Source: an uncultured Paracoccaceae bacterium
GTDB lineage: Bacteria > Pseudomonadota > Alphaproteobacteria > Rhodobacterales > Rhodobacteraceae
Assembly (NCBI GenBank): GCA_947503965.1
Contig: CANNFU010000007.1
Coordinates: 186,001-250,000 of the forward strand
DNA length: 64,000 bases
Reading direction: 5' to 3'
Shown one piece after another: positions 34,572-42,622 of this stretch. Each line of letters starts with the position of its first letter. Positions within the stretch are counted from its first letter, which is position 1. Under the pieces are notes generated by a model. That model ran no database searches, was not told where the DNA came from, and was given only the letters and a program-made list of their open reading frames with translations. A program made the position numbers and the translations under genes.

Positions 34572-35625
34572 CTGGTTCTTTGGTCTCTTCGGGCGCCGCG
34601 CGCGCACCGAAGAAGGCGGGGTGCGCGGACGCGGGCCGGCAACCCATGTGGTTATTCTGGATGGTACCATGTCCTCGCTCGAACCTGGGTACGAGACGAA
34701 TGCCGGGCTGACCTTCAAGCTGTTGAAAGAGGTGAGCAAAAGCGCGAACCTGACTGTGCATTACGAGGCTGGCATCCAATGGCGCGACTGGCGCGGGACA
34801 TGGGGTGTGATGACGGGCAAGGGCATCAACCGGCAGATCGAACGGGCTTATGGTGTGGTCGCATCGCGATATCGTCCAGGCGACGATATTGTCCTGATTG
34901 GCTATTCGCGTGGGGCCTATGCCGTGCGGTCACTTGCCGGTGTGATTGATCTGGTGGGGCTGGTGAAGGCCGATTGTGCGACAGTCCGGGCAATCCGGCA
35001 GGCCTATCGCCATTACCGCATCGGGGCGCGCAGCCCAACGGCGCAGGATTTTCGCGATCATTACTGCCACCCGGATGTGCAGGTTGAGGCGGTCGCCGTT
35101 TGGGACACGGTCAAGGCACTGGGTCTGCGGCTGCCGATTGTCTGGCGCTGGGCACAGGCGACCCATGATTTTCACAACCATGCGTTGGGCAGCCACATCC
35201 GTAACGGATTTCACGCGCTGGCAATTGACGAACGTCGCGAAGCCTATGCGCCGGTCATGTGGGCCTGCCCGCCCGGCTGGAAAGGGCATATGGAACAGGT
35301 CTGGTTTCGCGGAACACATGGCGATGTAGGCGGGCAGGTCTGGCAGAACCCGTCATGCCGCCCGCTTGCCAATATACCGCTGGTCTGGATGCTGGAACGG
35401 TTAGAGGCCTGTCGTCTCCCTTTACCAGACGGTTGGCGCGACCGGTTTCCGCAGGATGTCACCGCACCGTCCATTGGCAGCTGGCGCGGCTGGGCCAAGA
35501 TATTCCTGTCGCGGCGCAAACGAATTGTCGGGCGTTGCCGGTCAGAGCGGCTGCACGAAAGCATCGCAGGAGAAGTACCCAAAACCGTGGCCGATCAGCA
35601 GGTCAGCGAACCGGTGCAGGGGTAA
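34552..35625 (+). CDS. DUF2235 alpha/beta-hydrolase-like protein
   Basis: A 357-residue protein with DUF2235 landmarks: VVILDGTMSSLEPGYETNAG, the nucleophile elbow LIGYSRGAYAVRSLAG, VAVWDTVKALG and the acid/base region VWFRGTHGDVGGQV. The family includes phospholipase-type effectors (Tle1) of type VI systems and uncharacterised cytoplasmic hydrolases. No signal, PAAR or secretion genes are near, so a housekeeping esterase is more likely. The start (34552, or GTG 34558) lies within the coxL-like gene, implying translational coupling. Confidence 0.8.
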   Translation: MTVQLRDWFFGLFGRRARTEEGGVRGRGPATHVVILDGTMSSLEPGYETNAGLTFKLLKEVSKSANLTVHYEAGIQWRDWRGTWGVMTGKGINRQIERAYGVVASRYRPGDDIVLIGYSRGAYAVRSLAGVIDLVGLVKADCATVRAIRQAYRHYRIGARSPTAQDFRDHYCHPDVQVEAVAVWDTVKALGLRLPIVWRWAQATHDFHNHALGSHIRNGFHALAIDERREAYAPVMWACPPGWKGHMEQVWFRGTHGDVGGQVWQNPSCRPLANIPLVWMLERLEACRLPLPDGWRDRFPQDVTAPSIGSWRGWAKIFLSRRKRIVGRCRSERLHESIAGEVPKTVADQQVSEPVQG

Positions 35626-35632
35626 GTAGCAT

Positions 35633-36112
35633 TTAGCCGACCTGCATGATCAAACATGTGGTCGACCCGGTCGCATAGAGCTTTCCATCTGTTGCCCCGC
35701 GGATTTCACCATGTGCAATCCCCGTCGATCGTCCGGCGTGATCAATGATGCCTGTGGCAATGATCTCTGTCTCCAGCGGGATGGCGCGGGTCAGGTTCAC
35801 CTTGTACTCCAGCGTCGTGTAGATCGACCCTTTCGGCACCATCGTCATCACGGCGCAGGCCATGCAGCTATCCAACAGCGTGCCATACCAGCCGCCATGT
35901 ACGCCGCCCATCGGGTTGGTATGTGCAAAACCGGGCGTGCCGCGAAAACTGACTTTTCCCGGCTCGACATGGTCGAGGTGGTAATTCAGCAAGGTGGATA
36001 TAGGCGGGCCGGGAATGCGGCCTTCCAAGATCCCTTGCATGAATTCCAGACCCGACATGGAAAGAACAGTCTCTTTGTCCGGCAATTCAGACAGGGATTG
36101 GGCGGCGAACAT
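35633..36112 (-). CDS. PaaI-type hotdog-fold thioesterase
   Basis: A 159-residue single hotdog domain. The catalytic region is HTNPMGGVHGGWYGTLLDSCMACAVM, in which the G-G-x-H-G-G motif and the following Asp are those of the PaaI/YdiI group, and the long strand TTLEYKVNLTRAIPL follows. It would hydrolyse an acyl-CoA; the substrate is unknown. The start at 36112 has a ggag site; longer readings into metF are rejected. It is read from the same strand 40 bases after metF. Confidence 0.82.
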   Translation of the reverse strand: MFAAQSLSELPDKETVLSMSGLEFMQGILEGRIPGPPISTLLNYHLDHVEPGKVSFRGTPGFAHTNPMGGVHGGWYGTLLDSCMACAVMTMVPKGSIYTTLEYKVNLTRAIPLETEIIATGIIDHAGRSTGIAHGEIRGATDGKLYATGSTTCLIMQVG

Positions 36113-36152
36113 CTGCAGGCTCCGGGCGTTGATTTCGCCCGAAGCTGGCGTG

Positions 36153-37019
36153 TCAGGCGACGTTTTGCAACCGCACTTTCGGGGTGACACCAAGCGCATG
36201 GCAGATGTCGCGCGTCAGCTCTGGTCGGTTGAGCGTGTAGAAATGCAGATGATCCACACCGCCTTGCAGCAGATCATCGCACAGCTCTGTCGCGATGGCA
36301 GTGGCCAGCAATTCAGTCGTGCCGTCGCGCGTCGCATGGGCAAAGCCATCGTGGATCACCTGGGGGATATGCGTGCCGCATTGGGCCGCGAATTTCTGCG
36401 TGCCAGTCCAGTTTTCGATGGGCAGGATGCCCGGGATTATCGGCGCGTCGATCCCGGCTTTCACACAGGCATCGCGAAAGCGGAAGAATGTCTCGGCCTC
36501 GAAGAAGAACTGGGTGATCGCGGCAGAAGCGCCTGCATCGATCTTGCGTTTTAGAAAGGCGATATCGGCGGCCTGATCCACGGCGTCGGGGTGTTTTTCC
36601 GGATAGGCTCCGACGCGGATGTTGAATTTGCCTGTGTCGGCAAGTGCTTCGATCAGCTCGACCGAACTGCCAAAGCCGTCCGGATGGGCAGTAAACCTGT
36701 CGGCCCCTTTCGGTGCGTCACCGCGCAACGCCACGATATCGGTCACGCCTTCCGCGGCATAACCTTCGGCAATGTCCAGTGTTTCGGCCTTTGTCGCATC
36801 CACGCAAGTCAGATGTGCGGCCACGTTCAGGCCGCTGGTCTTGTGGATGGTGCTGACAGCTTCGTGGGTTAATTGGCGAGTGGTGCCGCCAGCACCGTAA
36901 GTGACCGAGACAAAGTTGGGTTCAAGCGGGGCGAGGGTGTTCACGCAGTCCCAGAGCCGGAACGACCCTTCCAAGGATTTCGGTGGGAAGAATTCGAATG
37001 AGACGGATGGGGCAGACAT
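36153..37019 (-). CDS. metF: 5,10-methylenetetrahydrofolate reductase MetF
   Basis: A 288-residue flavoenzyme with a TIM-barrel fold that makes 5-methyl-tetrahydrofolate for methionine synthesis. Typical motifs are SFEFFPPKSLEGS, FVSVTYGAGGTTR, AHLTCV, IVALRGDAP, GAYPEKHPDA and ITQFFFEAETFFRF. The start at 37019 follows aagagg. It is divergent from metR, with two MetR-like operators in the 94-bp spacer, so it is expected to be activated by MetR under homocysteine accumulation. Confidence 0.95.
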   Translation of the reverse strand: MSAPSVSFEFFPPKSLEGSFRLWDCVNTLAPLEPNFVSVTYGAGGTTRQLTHEAVSTIHKTSGLNVAAHLTCVDATKAETLDIAEGYAAEGVTDIVALRGDAPKGADRFTAHPDGFGSSVELIEALADTGKFNIRVGAYPEKHPDAVDQAADIAFLKRKIDAGASAAITQFFFEAETFFRFRDACVKAGIDAPIIPGILPIENWTGTQKFAAQCGTHIPQVIHDGFAHATRDGTTELLATAIATELCDDLLQGGVDHLHFYTLNRPELTRDICHALGVTPKVRLQNVA

Positions 37020-37066
37020 GGGGCAAACCTCTTGCTTGATTTCGCTTTGTCCCATCTCTATGCAAT

Positions 37067-37079
37067 TGAGGCAAATTCA
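37067..37079. promoter_or_regulatory. MetR-like operator 1
   Basis: TGAG-GCAAA-TTCA matches the MetR consensus TGAA-N5-TTCA at 7 of 8 positions. It lies between the divergent metF and metR starts, 47 bp from the metF start. Confidence 0.65.
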
Positions 37080-37097
37080 TAAACTTCACCAAGGTCA

Positions 37098-37110
37098 TGA
37101 GGGCGGCTCA
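37098..37110. promoter_or_regulatory. MetR-like operator 2
   Basis: TGAG-GGCGG-CTCA, a perfect 4-5-4 dyad of the same design, starts exactly 31 bp (about three helical turns) after operator 1 and ends three bases before the metR start, suggesting autorepression of metR. Confidence 0.55.
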
Positions 37111-37113
37111 TAA

Positions 37114-38019
37114 ATGCATATCGAGTTTCGGCATTTGCGCACGATCAAGGCGATCCATGATACCGGCGGTCTGGCGCGCGCGGCGGATCAATTGAATATT
37201 ACGCAATCGGCCCTGTCCCATCAGATCAAGGGGATCGAGGATCAGGCGGGGGTCGAGCTGTTCGTGCGGCGTTCCAAGCCACTGAAATTGTCGGCAGCAG
37301 GGATGAAAATGCTCGCCGCAGCCGAGGAGATTTTGCCGCGTGTCTCGGCCCTTGAGGCTGAATTTTCCGGGCTGATCGCTGGCAGTGCGGGGCGTCTGCA
37401 TATCGCGATCGAATGTCATGCCTGTTTTGAGTGGTTGTTTCCTGTGCTGGAGCGGTTCCGCCAAGCCTGGCCCGAGGTTGATGTCGATATTCGGCCCGGT
37501 TTGGCCTTTGATGCCTTACCTGCCTTGCGCAAGGAAGAGGTCGATTTGGTCGTCTCATCAGACCCGGAGGACTTGGCTGACACCGATTTTACGCCGCTGT
37601 TCGACTATGAACCGGTCTTCGTCGCGTCTGCCCAGCATCCTTTGGCGCAAAAAGACGTTATCGAGGCTACCGATTTTCGCGGTGAAACGCTGATCACATA
37701 CCCGGTTGAGCGGTCGCGACTGGATGTGTTTTCCCAGCTGCTGACACCCGCCAAGGTGGAACCTGCTGCGGTGCGCCAGGTGGAACTGACGGCGGTTATC
37801 TTGCTGTTGGTCGCCTCGAACCGTGGTGTAGCTGTTCTGCCGGACTGGGTGGTCAGACAGGTGCGCTATAACTCCGACTATGTGACGCGACCACTGACCA
37901 AGAACGGCATCACCCGACGGCTATATGCTGCAACACGCAGCGAAGATACGACGCTGCCTTACATGGCGCATCTCATCCGGCTGGCAAAACAGGAAGCTGT
38001 AAAGTTGCAGCGCGGCTAG
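37114..38019 (+). CDS. metR: LysR-family regulator of methionine genes, MetR
   Basis: A 301-residue LysR-type regulator. The HTH covers about residues 5-62 (LRTIKAIHDTGGLARAADQL, TQSALSHQIKGIE), followed by the effector domain with the MetR-type LHIAIECHACFEWLFPVL. In MetR this domain senses homocysteine. Divergence from metF and the two dyads between them support the name. It ends tail-to-tail with the GGDEF-EAL gene, the stops sharing CTAG (38016-38019). Confidence 0.88.
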   Translation: MHIEFRHLRTIKAIHDTGGLARAADQLNITQSALSHQIKGIEDQAGVELFVRRSKPLKLSAAGMKMLAAAEEILPRVSALEAEFSGLIAGSAGRLHIAIECHACFEWLFPVLERFRQAWPEVDVDIRPGLAFDALPALRKEEVDLVVSSDPEDLADTDFTPLFDYEPVFVASAQHPLAQKDVIEATDFRGETLITYPVERSRLDVFSQLLTPAKVEPAAVRQVELTAVILLLVASNRGVAVLPDWVVRQVRYNSDYVTRPLTKNGITRRLYAATRSEDTTLPYMAHLIRLAKQEAVKLQRG

Positions 38020-39971
38020 GCGACGTCGCTGTTGCGCGGGGCCGGCATGACGAATTGGTATCCTTCTGTTTCAAGTCTGATCATGACTTCGGAAAATGGT
38101 ACCGCCATGCCGTATAGATAACCCTGCACCACATGGCAGCCCATGTCGCCGAGGATTTTGACCTGTTGGCGTGTTTCGACACCCTCGGCGACGACCTGCA
38201 CGCCCAACCCCTTTCCCATGCTCAACAGTCCATTGACCAGAATATGCGATGCCGGATCGATTCCCAGATCACGAATGAAGCCTGTGTCGAGCTTGAGTTC
38301 ATCAAATTCCAGATCCTTGAGATGCTGGAATGACGCAAAACCGGTGCCGAAATCATCAAGCGAAATGCGCACGCCGGACCAGCGAAAATTGGCGATGGAT
38401 CGCTGGATCACATCGCTGGACCGCGCGATAAAGATGTCCTCGGTAATCTCGAATGTCAGATGCTGGCGCAAATGCGGATATCTGTCGATGATCGCCAGCA
38501 AGTCGTTATGGCCCGACACGGTTGCCAATGTCACCTCGGATACATTGATCGAGATTTGACCGGGATCAAGCCCCTCTGCCGTCCATGTCTGGATATTGCG
38601 CAGCACCCGTTCTGCGGTATGGATCATGAATTCGCCTTGCAGGCCGAGTTCATTGATTTGGGGCAGAAATTCAGCCGGAGAAAGGACACCGCGGGTCGGA
38701 TGTTCCCACCGGGAAAGCGCCTCGAACCCGACGATCCGATTTGTATCAAGCGACACTTTCGGCTGGTAATAGGGAATGATTTCCCCGTCCTTCATCGCGT
38801 TGATCAGGATGTTGCGATCTTCAAGGCTGGCGCGGACCGGAAACGCCTCTTTGTCAAAGATCATCTGTGACTTGTCGGGATGTTGCTTGGCCAGATACAT
38901 GGCCTGATCGGCTCCAGACATCAGCGCAGCAAGCGTTGCGGCATGGTGCCCTTGTCTGGCGATACCGACACTGCCGCCCACCTGCAGTTTTTTCTGTTCA
39001 AACGGGATCGGTTTTTCGATTAGGGCAATGACCTTTTCGCCAAAGGCCAACGCCATTTTCTCGGACGTGATATTTGTCTTCAGGATCGCGAACTCATCAC
39101 CGCCCAGACGCGCCACCAGCCCGTCATCGCCAGCAAGGTCGCGCAAACGGTCTGCAATGCAGCACAATACCGCGTCGCCGGCTGTATGGCTGTAGCTATC
39201 ATTGATTGGCTTGAAACCATCCAAATCAAACAAAAAGATCGTCACGCCCAGTTTATTGGCGTGTTGTCGCATCAGGCTTTCTACCTTTTCGTCAAAGGCG
39301 CGGCGATTCATCAGACCTGTTAGCGTGTCGTGACGCGACAGGCGTTCAAGCTCCATCAGCCGGATATTGGCCTCTTCCCGGGCGCGTTCAAGCGCGCGAT
39401 GTGTGTCCTTTTGCCGGGTCATCGTGTCGAACGTGTTTACAATATAGACCACCATCATTGCGGCGGTGATGATCCATTCGATCGGCAGCGCCATATGTGC
39501 CGGGTTATGCGACAGGTTCCAAAGCATCCAGAAGATGGTCGCGAATGCCGGAGTCATCTGGCTCCAGTTATAAAAGGGCAGAAGGCCGAATGTGTTGGTC
39601 ACATGGACGAAGATACCGAATGCCCAGATATACCCCGCCAGAACAAAGGGGAGTGAGGCACTGTGTGACAGAATGATGGCGAAAGACAGGAATGGCAGCA
39701 TGGCCGCCCAATTCACAATAAAGACCGCAATTGCCGTGAATGGGCTGATTGACTGATCAAACTGACTGGCCCGCTTGTTCAGCGGGTAGGCGACAATCTC
39801 AAGCAGCATGACAAAGGCCATGGCGACCAGCGCTTGCATGGTGAAGCCGGCATAGATGCATACGCCCGTGATCAACGCAGCCGTCGCGACACGCTTTGCC
39901 ACATCGCGGCCAGAGATATGGCCCGCAATCTGTGTCTGATGCAGAAAATGATCAATCCTGTTGCGGCGCAT
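38016..39971 (-). CDS. Membrane-bound GGDEF-EAL cyclic-di-GMP protein
   Basis: A 651-residue inner-membrane protein. About five or six helices (residues 28-185) are followed by a short coiled coil, a GGDEF domain (RLGGDEFAIL, about 290-294) and an EAL domain. The EAL motif (FEALSRW, about 416) is complete, with DDFGTGFASF, KLDTGFI, AEGVET and QGYLYG. Both domains therefore look catalytically competent, making and degrading c-di-GMP. No sensory PAS or GAF domain is seen; the membrane part (MASE-like) may be the sensor. It is monocistronic. Confidence 0.9.
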   Translation of the reverse strand: MRRNRIDHFLHQTQIAGHISGRDVAKRVATAALITGVCIYAGFTMQALVAMAFVMLLEIVAYPLNKRASQFDQSISPFTAIAVFIVNWAAMLPFLSFAIILSHSASLPFVLAGYIWAFGIFVHVTNTFGLLPFYNWSQMTPAFATIFWMLWNLSHNPAHMALPIEWIITAAMMVVYIVNTFDTMTRQKDTHRALERAREEANIRLMELERLSRHDTLTGLMNRRAFDEKVESLMRQHANKLGVTIFLFDLDGFKPINDSYSHTAGDAVLCCIADRLRDLAGDDGLVARLGGDEFAILKTNITSEKMALAFGEKVIALIEKPIPFEQKKLQVGGSVGIARQGHHAATLAALMSGADQAMYLAKQHPDKSQMIFDKEAFPVRASLEDRNILINAMKDGEIIPYYQPKVSLDTNRIVGFEALSRWEHPTRGVLSPAEFLPQINELGLQGEFMIHTAERVLRNIQTWTAEGLDPGQISINVSEVTLATVSGHNDLLAIIDRYPHLRQHLTFEITEDIFIARSSDVIQRSIANFRWSGVRISLDDFGTGFASFQHLKDLEFDELKLDTGFIRDLGIDPASHILVNGLLSMGKGLGVQVVAEGVETRQQVKILGDMGCHVVQGYLYGMAVPFSEVMIRLETEGYQFVMPAPRNSDVA

Positions 39972-40132
39972 GTGGCGTCAAGGCCCTCCTGCCGCGCTTA
40001 TCCGAAAATCACCCCAATAAGTCGTTAAGCGGCGTCTTTGAATGACTTCGTGGTTAAGCCCGGGTTACCCCTTGTTCCGCGCCTGTCTTGGGCCTATACG
40101 CCGCCTCTGATCCCGATACGGAGACCACCAAT

Positions 40133-40921
40133 ATGGCTGGCAGTGCAAATCTGAATGTAATGATGAAAACGGCGCGCAAAGCCGGGCGCGCGCTGGTCAA
40201 GGATTTTGGCGAGGTTGAAAACCTGCAGGTCAGTGCCAAAGGACCGGGTGATTTCGTCAGCCGTGCCGACAGGGCAGCCGAGGCCACGATCCGCGAAGAC
40301 CTGATGCATGCGCGTCCATCTTATGGTTTTCTGGGCGAAGAGGGCAAAGAAATCGACGGCGAAGACCCGACACGCCGCTGGATTGTCGACCCGTTGGACG
40401 GCACAACGAATTTTCTGCATGGCTTGCCGCATTGGGCTGTCTCAATCGCGCTTGAACACAAAGGACAGATTGTGGCCGGTGTGATCTATGATCCGGTCAA
40501 GGACGAGATGTTTTATGCTGAAAAAGGTGGTGGCGCCTGGATGAACGAAAGCCGCTTGCGCGTGTCCGGCCGTCACAAGATGATCGAAAGCATCTTTGCA
40601 ACGGGTCTGCCATTTGCCGGGCGTGGTGAATTGCCCGAGACGTTTCAGGAACTTGCGCGGCTCTTGCCCGTGACCTCCGGTGTGCGGCGTTTTGGTGCGG
40701 CCGCGCTTGATTTGGCGTATGTCGCCGCAGGTCGTTATGACGGTTTCTGGGAGCGCGGGTTGCAGCCATGGGACGTGGCCGCAGGTCTGATCATCGTGCG
40801 CGAGGCGGGCGGCATCGTCGAGCCGCTGGTGCCGGGTGGTGATATCCTGACAGACGGTCATGTGATTTGCGCAAATGAACCGATTTTTGCGAGCTTCGCG
40901 AAGGTTATCCGCAACACATGA
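40133..40921 (+). CDS. suhB: Inositol monophosphatase family protein (SuhB-like)
   Basis: A 262-residue Mg-dependent phosphatase: GEEGKEIDG, the metal motif WIVDPLDGTTNFLHGLP, and the C-terminal WDVAAGLIIVREAGG. It hydrolyses inositol-1-phosphate or related sugar phosphates; SuhB in E. coli also binds RNA polymerase antitermination complexes. The start at 40133 is chosen (ggag upstream); 40088 would add 15 atypical residues. A hairpin-rich spacer follows. Confidence 0.88.
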   Translation: MAGSANLNVMMKTARKAGRALVKDFGEVENLQVSAKGPGDFVSRADRAAEATIREDLMHARPSYGFLGEEGKEIDGEDPTRRWIVDPLDGTTNFLHGLPHWAVSIALEHKGQIVAGVIYDPVKDEMFYAEKGGGAWMNESRLRVSGRHKMIESIFATGLPFAGRGELPETFQELARLLPVTSGVRRFGAAALDLAYVAAGRYDGFWERGLQPWDVAAGLIIVREAGGIVEPLVPGGDILTDGHVICANEPIFASFAKVIRNT

Positions 40922-41193
40922 AGCGCGGCCTTAGAGCATGGTTACCTGAACCATACCGTGGCTGACCTCCCGCCCGATTGGTAAATCGGGCAGCCCCCGA
41001 CCGCCCCCATGGGCGGGCTGCCCTCGCGCTGTTAAAAAGTAGTAATTGGACGACACTCTCGAAGGAAGCGTTAATGCTTCTTAATGAGCGTGACATGCGC
41101 AAGATCCGGGTCTGCTTTCGCTAGCGAAAGCCCCGGGGCGAATGAACTGAACGTTGTGCCGCCGCTGCTATTGGCGCAGCATGCGAAACGCGC
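40922..41193. other. Hairpin-rich spacer between suhB-like and aminotransferase genes
   Basis: 272 bp between convergent genes. It contains ATGGTT-ACCTG-AACCAT (40938-40954), CCCGATT-GGTA-AATCGGG (40973-40990), GGGCAGCCC (40988-40996) pairing with GGGCTGCCC (41015-41023), the perfect 18-bp palindrome GCTTTCGCTAGCGAAAGC (41114-41131) and CCCCGGGG (41131-41138). Repeat copy B is embedded. No ORF or clear T-run terminator. Confidence 0.75.
41015..41038. repeat. Dispersed repeat, copy B
   Basis: Identical over 24 bp to 26108-26131. Here its first nine bases also form the right arm of the GGGCAGCCC/GGGCTGCCC hairpin, which copy A lacks. Confidence 0.75.
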
Positions 41194-42561
41194 TTATGCC
41201 ACCTCGGCAAACACGCCGTCCAGGGCGCGTTCCAGCTTGTCGAACATTTCGTCCATATGTGCTGGCGTGAAAATAAACGGCGGGCAGAGCACGATTGCCT
41301 GCCCCAGCGGTCGACAGATCAACCCCTGATCGGTGCAGGCATTCGCAATCCGTTCGCTGACTGAAAGTGAGCCGTCAAAGGGTTGTTTGGTGTCTTTATC
41401 CGCCACGGCCTCAAGCGCGCCCATCAGCCCCTTGCTACGCCATTCGCCAATGTTTTTATGTTCTGCAAGCCGCGCCATGCCGTCTTCGAAAAGTGGGGTA
41501 AGCGCGCGCACATTTTCGGCCAGCCCTTCATTCATGACCACGTCGATCGCCTTCAACGCAATGGCGCAACCAACCGGATGACCTGACGCTGTGAAACCAT
41601 GCGGGAATTCCTCGATCGCGTCGGAGGCGGCCTGCAGCCGGTCTGTCAGGTCTGGCCCGAGGATCACGGCCCCCATCGGAAAGAACCCGGCCGTCAGGTT
41701 CTTGGATGAGATGATCGCGTCAGGGACGAAATCATAGGTTTCGCAGCCCCATGTATTCCCTGTCCGCCCGAAGCCGGTGATCACCTCGTCGGCAATGAGC
41801 GGAATGCCATATTTCTTCAGAATCGGTTGGATCGCCTGAAAATAGCCGTCAGACGGAGGGATCACGCCGCCGGCACCCATCACAGGTTCCGCAAAGAAAC
41901 CGGCGATGGTGTCGGGGCCTTCGCTTTGGATCGTGTCTTCTAGCTCGGCGGCCATGCGTGCCGTGAACTCCGCCTCTGTTTCGCCGTCCTGCCCATTGCG
42001 CCAGTAATGCGGGCAAGTCAGATGGATGAACCCATCCAGCGGCAGGCCAAAAACGCTATTGTAGGGCTTACCGGTCATGGAGGCGCTGACCGCCGTGACC
42101 CCGTGATAGGCATTCTCACGCGTCAGGATCTTGCGCCTTTCCGGCTTGTCCTCGGCGCCGGCAAGGAACCAGAGCATCTTGACCATGGTGTCATTCGCCT
42201 CGGACCCGGAATTGGTGTAGAACACCTTGCCGCGCGGGAAGGGCGAAACCTCAACCAGCTTTTCGGACAGCATGACCGTTTGGTCCGACATCCGTCCGAA
42301 GAAGGCGTGATAGCCAGGGAAACGGGCGTATTGCTCTTGTGCTGCCGCGATAAGACCGGGGTGATCAAAACCGGCAACCATGTTCCACAGGCCAGAGTTG
42401 CCATCCAGATATCTGCGCCCGTGGACGTCGTAGATATAGGGCCCTTTGCCGTGGGTCAGCACCACGGTGCCCCTGTCCTTGATCGTCGGCAGATCGGTGA
42501 AACCGTAGAAAGAATGCGCGTCGGCGCGTGCTTCCCAGCTATTGGGGGGATCGTCGGGCAT
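41194..42561 (-). CDS. Class III aminotransferase (omega-amine/putrescine:pyruvate type)
   Basis: A 455-residue PLP enzyme of the SpuC/omega-transaminase group. It has DGNSGLWNMVAGFDHP, FYTNSGSEANDTMVKM, LIADEVITGFGRTG and the Schiff-base Lys in ISSKNLTAGFFPMGA. It probably transfers the amino group of a diamine or its derivative to pyruvate. The start at 42561 has gaggtg before it; 42591 is possible. It is the last gene of the long operon read from 51.5 kb. Confidence 0.87.
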   Translation of the reverse strand: MPDDPPNSWEARADAHSFYGFTDLPTIKDRGTVVLTHGKGPYIYDVHGRRYLDGNSGLWNMVAGFDHPGLIAAAQEQYARFPGYHAFFGRMSDQTVMLSEKLVEVSPFPRGKVFYTNSGSEANDTMVKMLWFLAGAEDKPERRKILTRENAYHGVTAVSASMTGKPYNSVFGLPLDGFIHLTCPHYWRNGQDGETEAEFTARMAAELEDTIQSEGPDTIAGFFAEPVMGAGGVIPPSDGYFQAIQPILKKYGIPLIADEVITGFGRTGNTWGCETYDFVPDAIISSKNLTAGFFPMGAVILGPDLTDRLQAASDAIEEFPHGFTASGHPVGCAIALKAIDVVMNEGLAENVRALTPLFEDGMARLAEHKNIGEWRSKGLMGALEAVADKDTKQPFDGSLSVSERIANACTDQGLICRPLGQAIVLCPPFIFTPAHMDEMFDKLERALDGVFAEVA

Positions 42562-42622
42562 GGTGCACCTCATGAGCCTGTCCTGCAGCACGATAAGCCG
42601 CGGATTTGCCGCTTACAATGGG

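Noticed and set aside
37020-37113. SAM riboswitch upstream of metF
   Set aside because: The spacer is too short and consists mainly of the two MetR-like dyads and ribosome sites.
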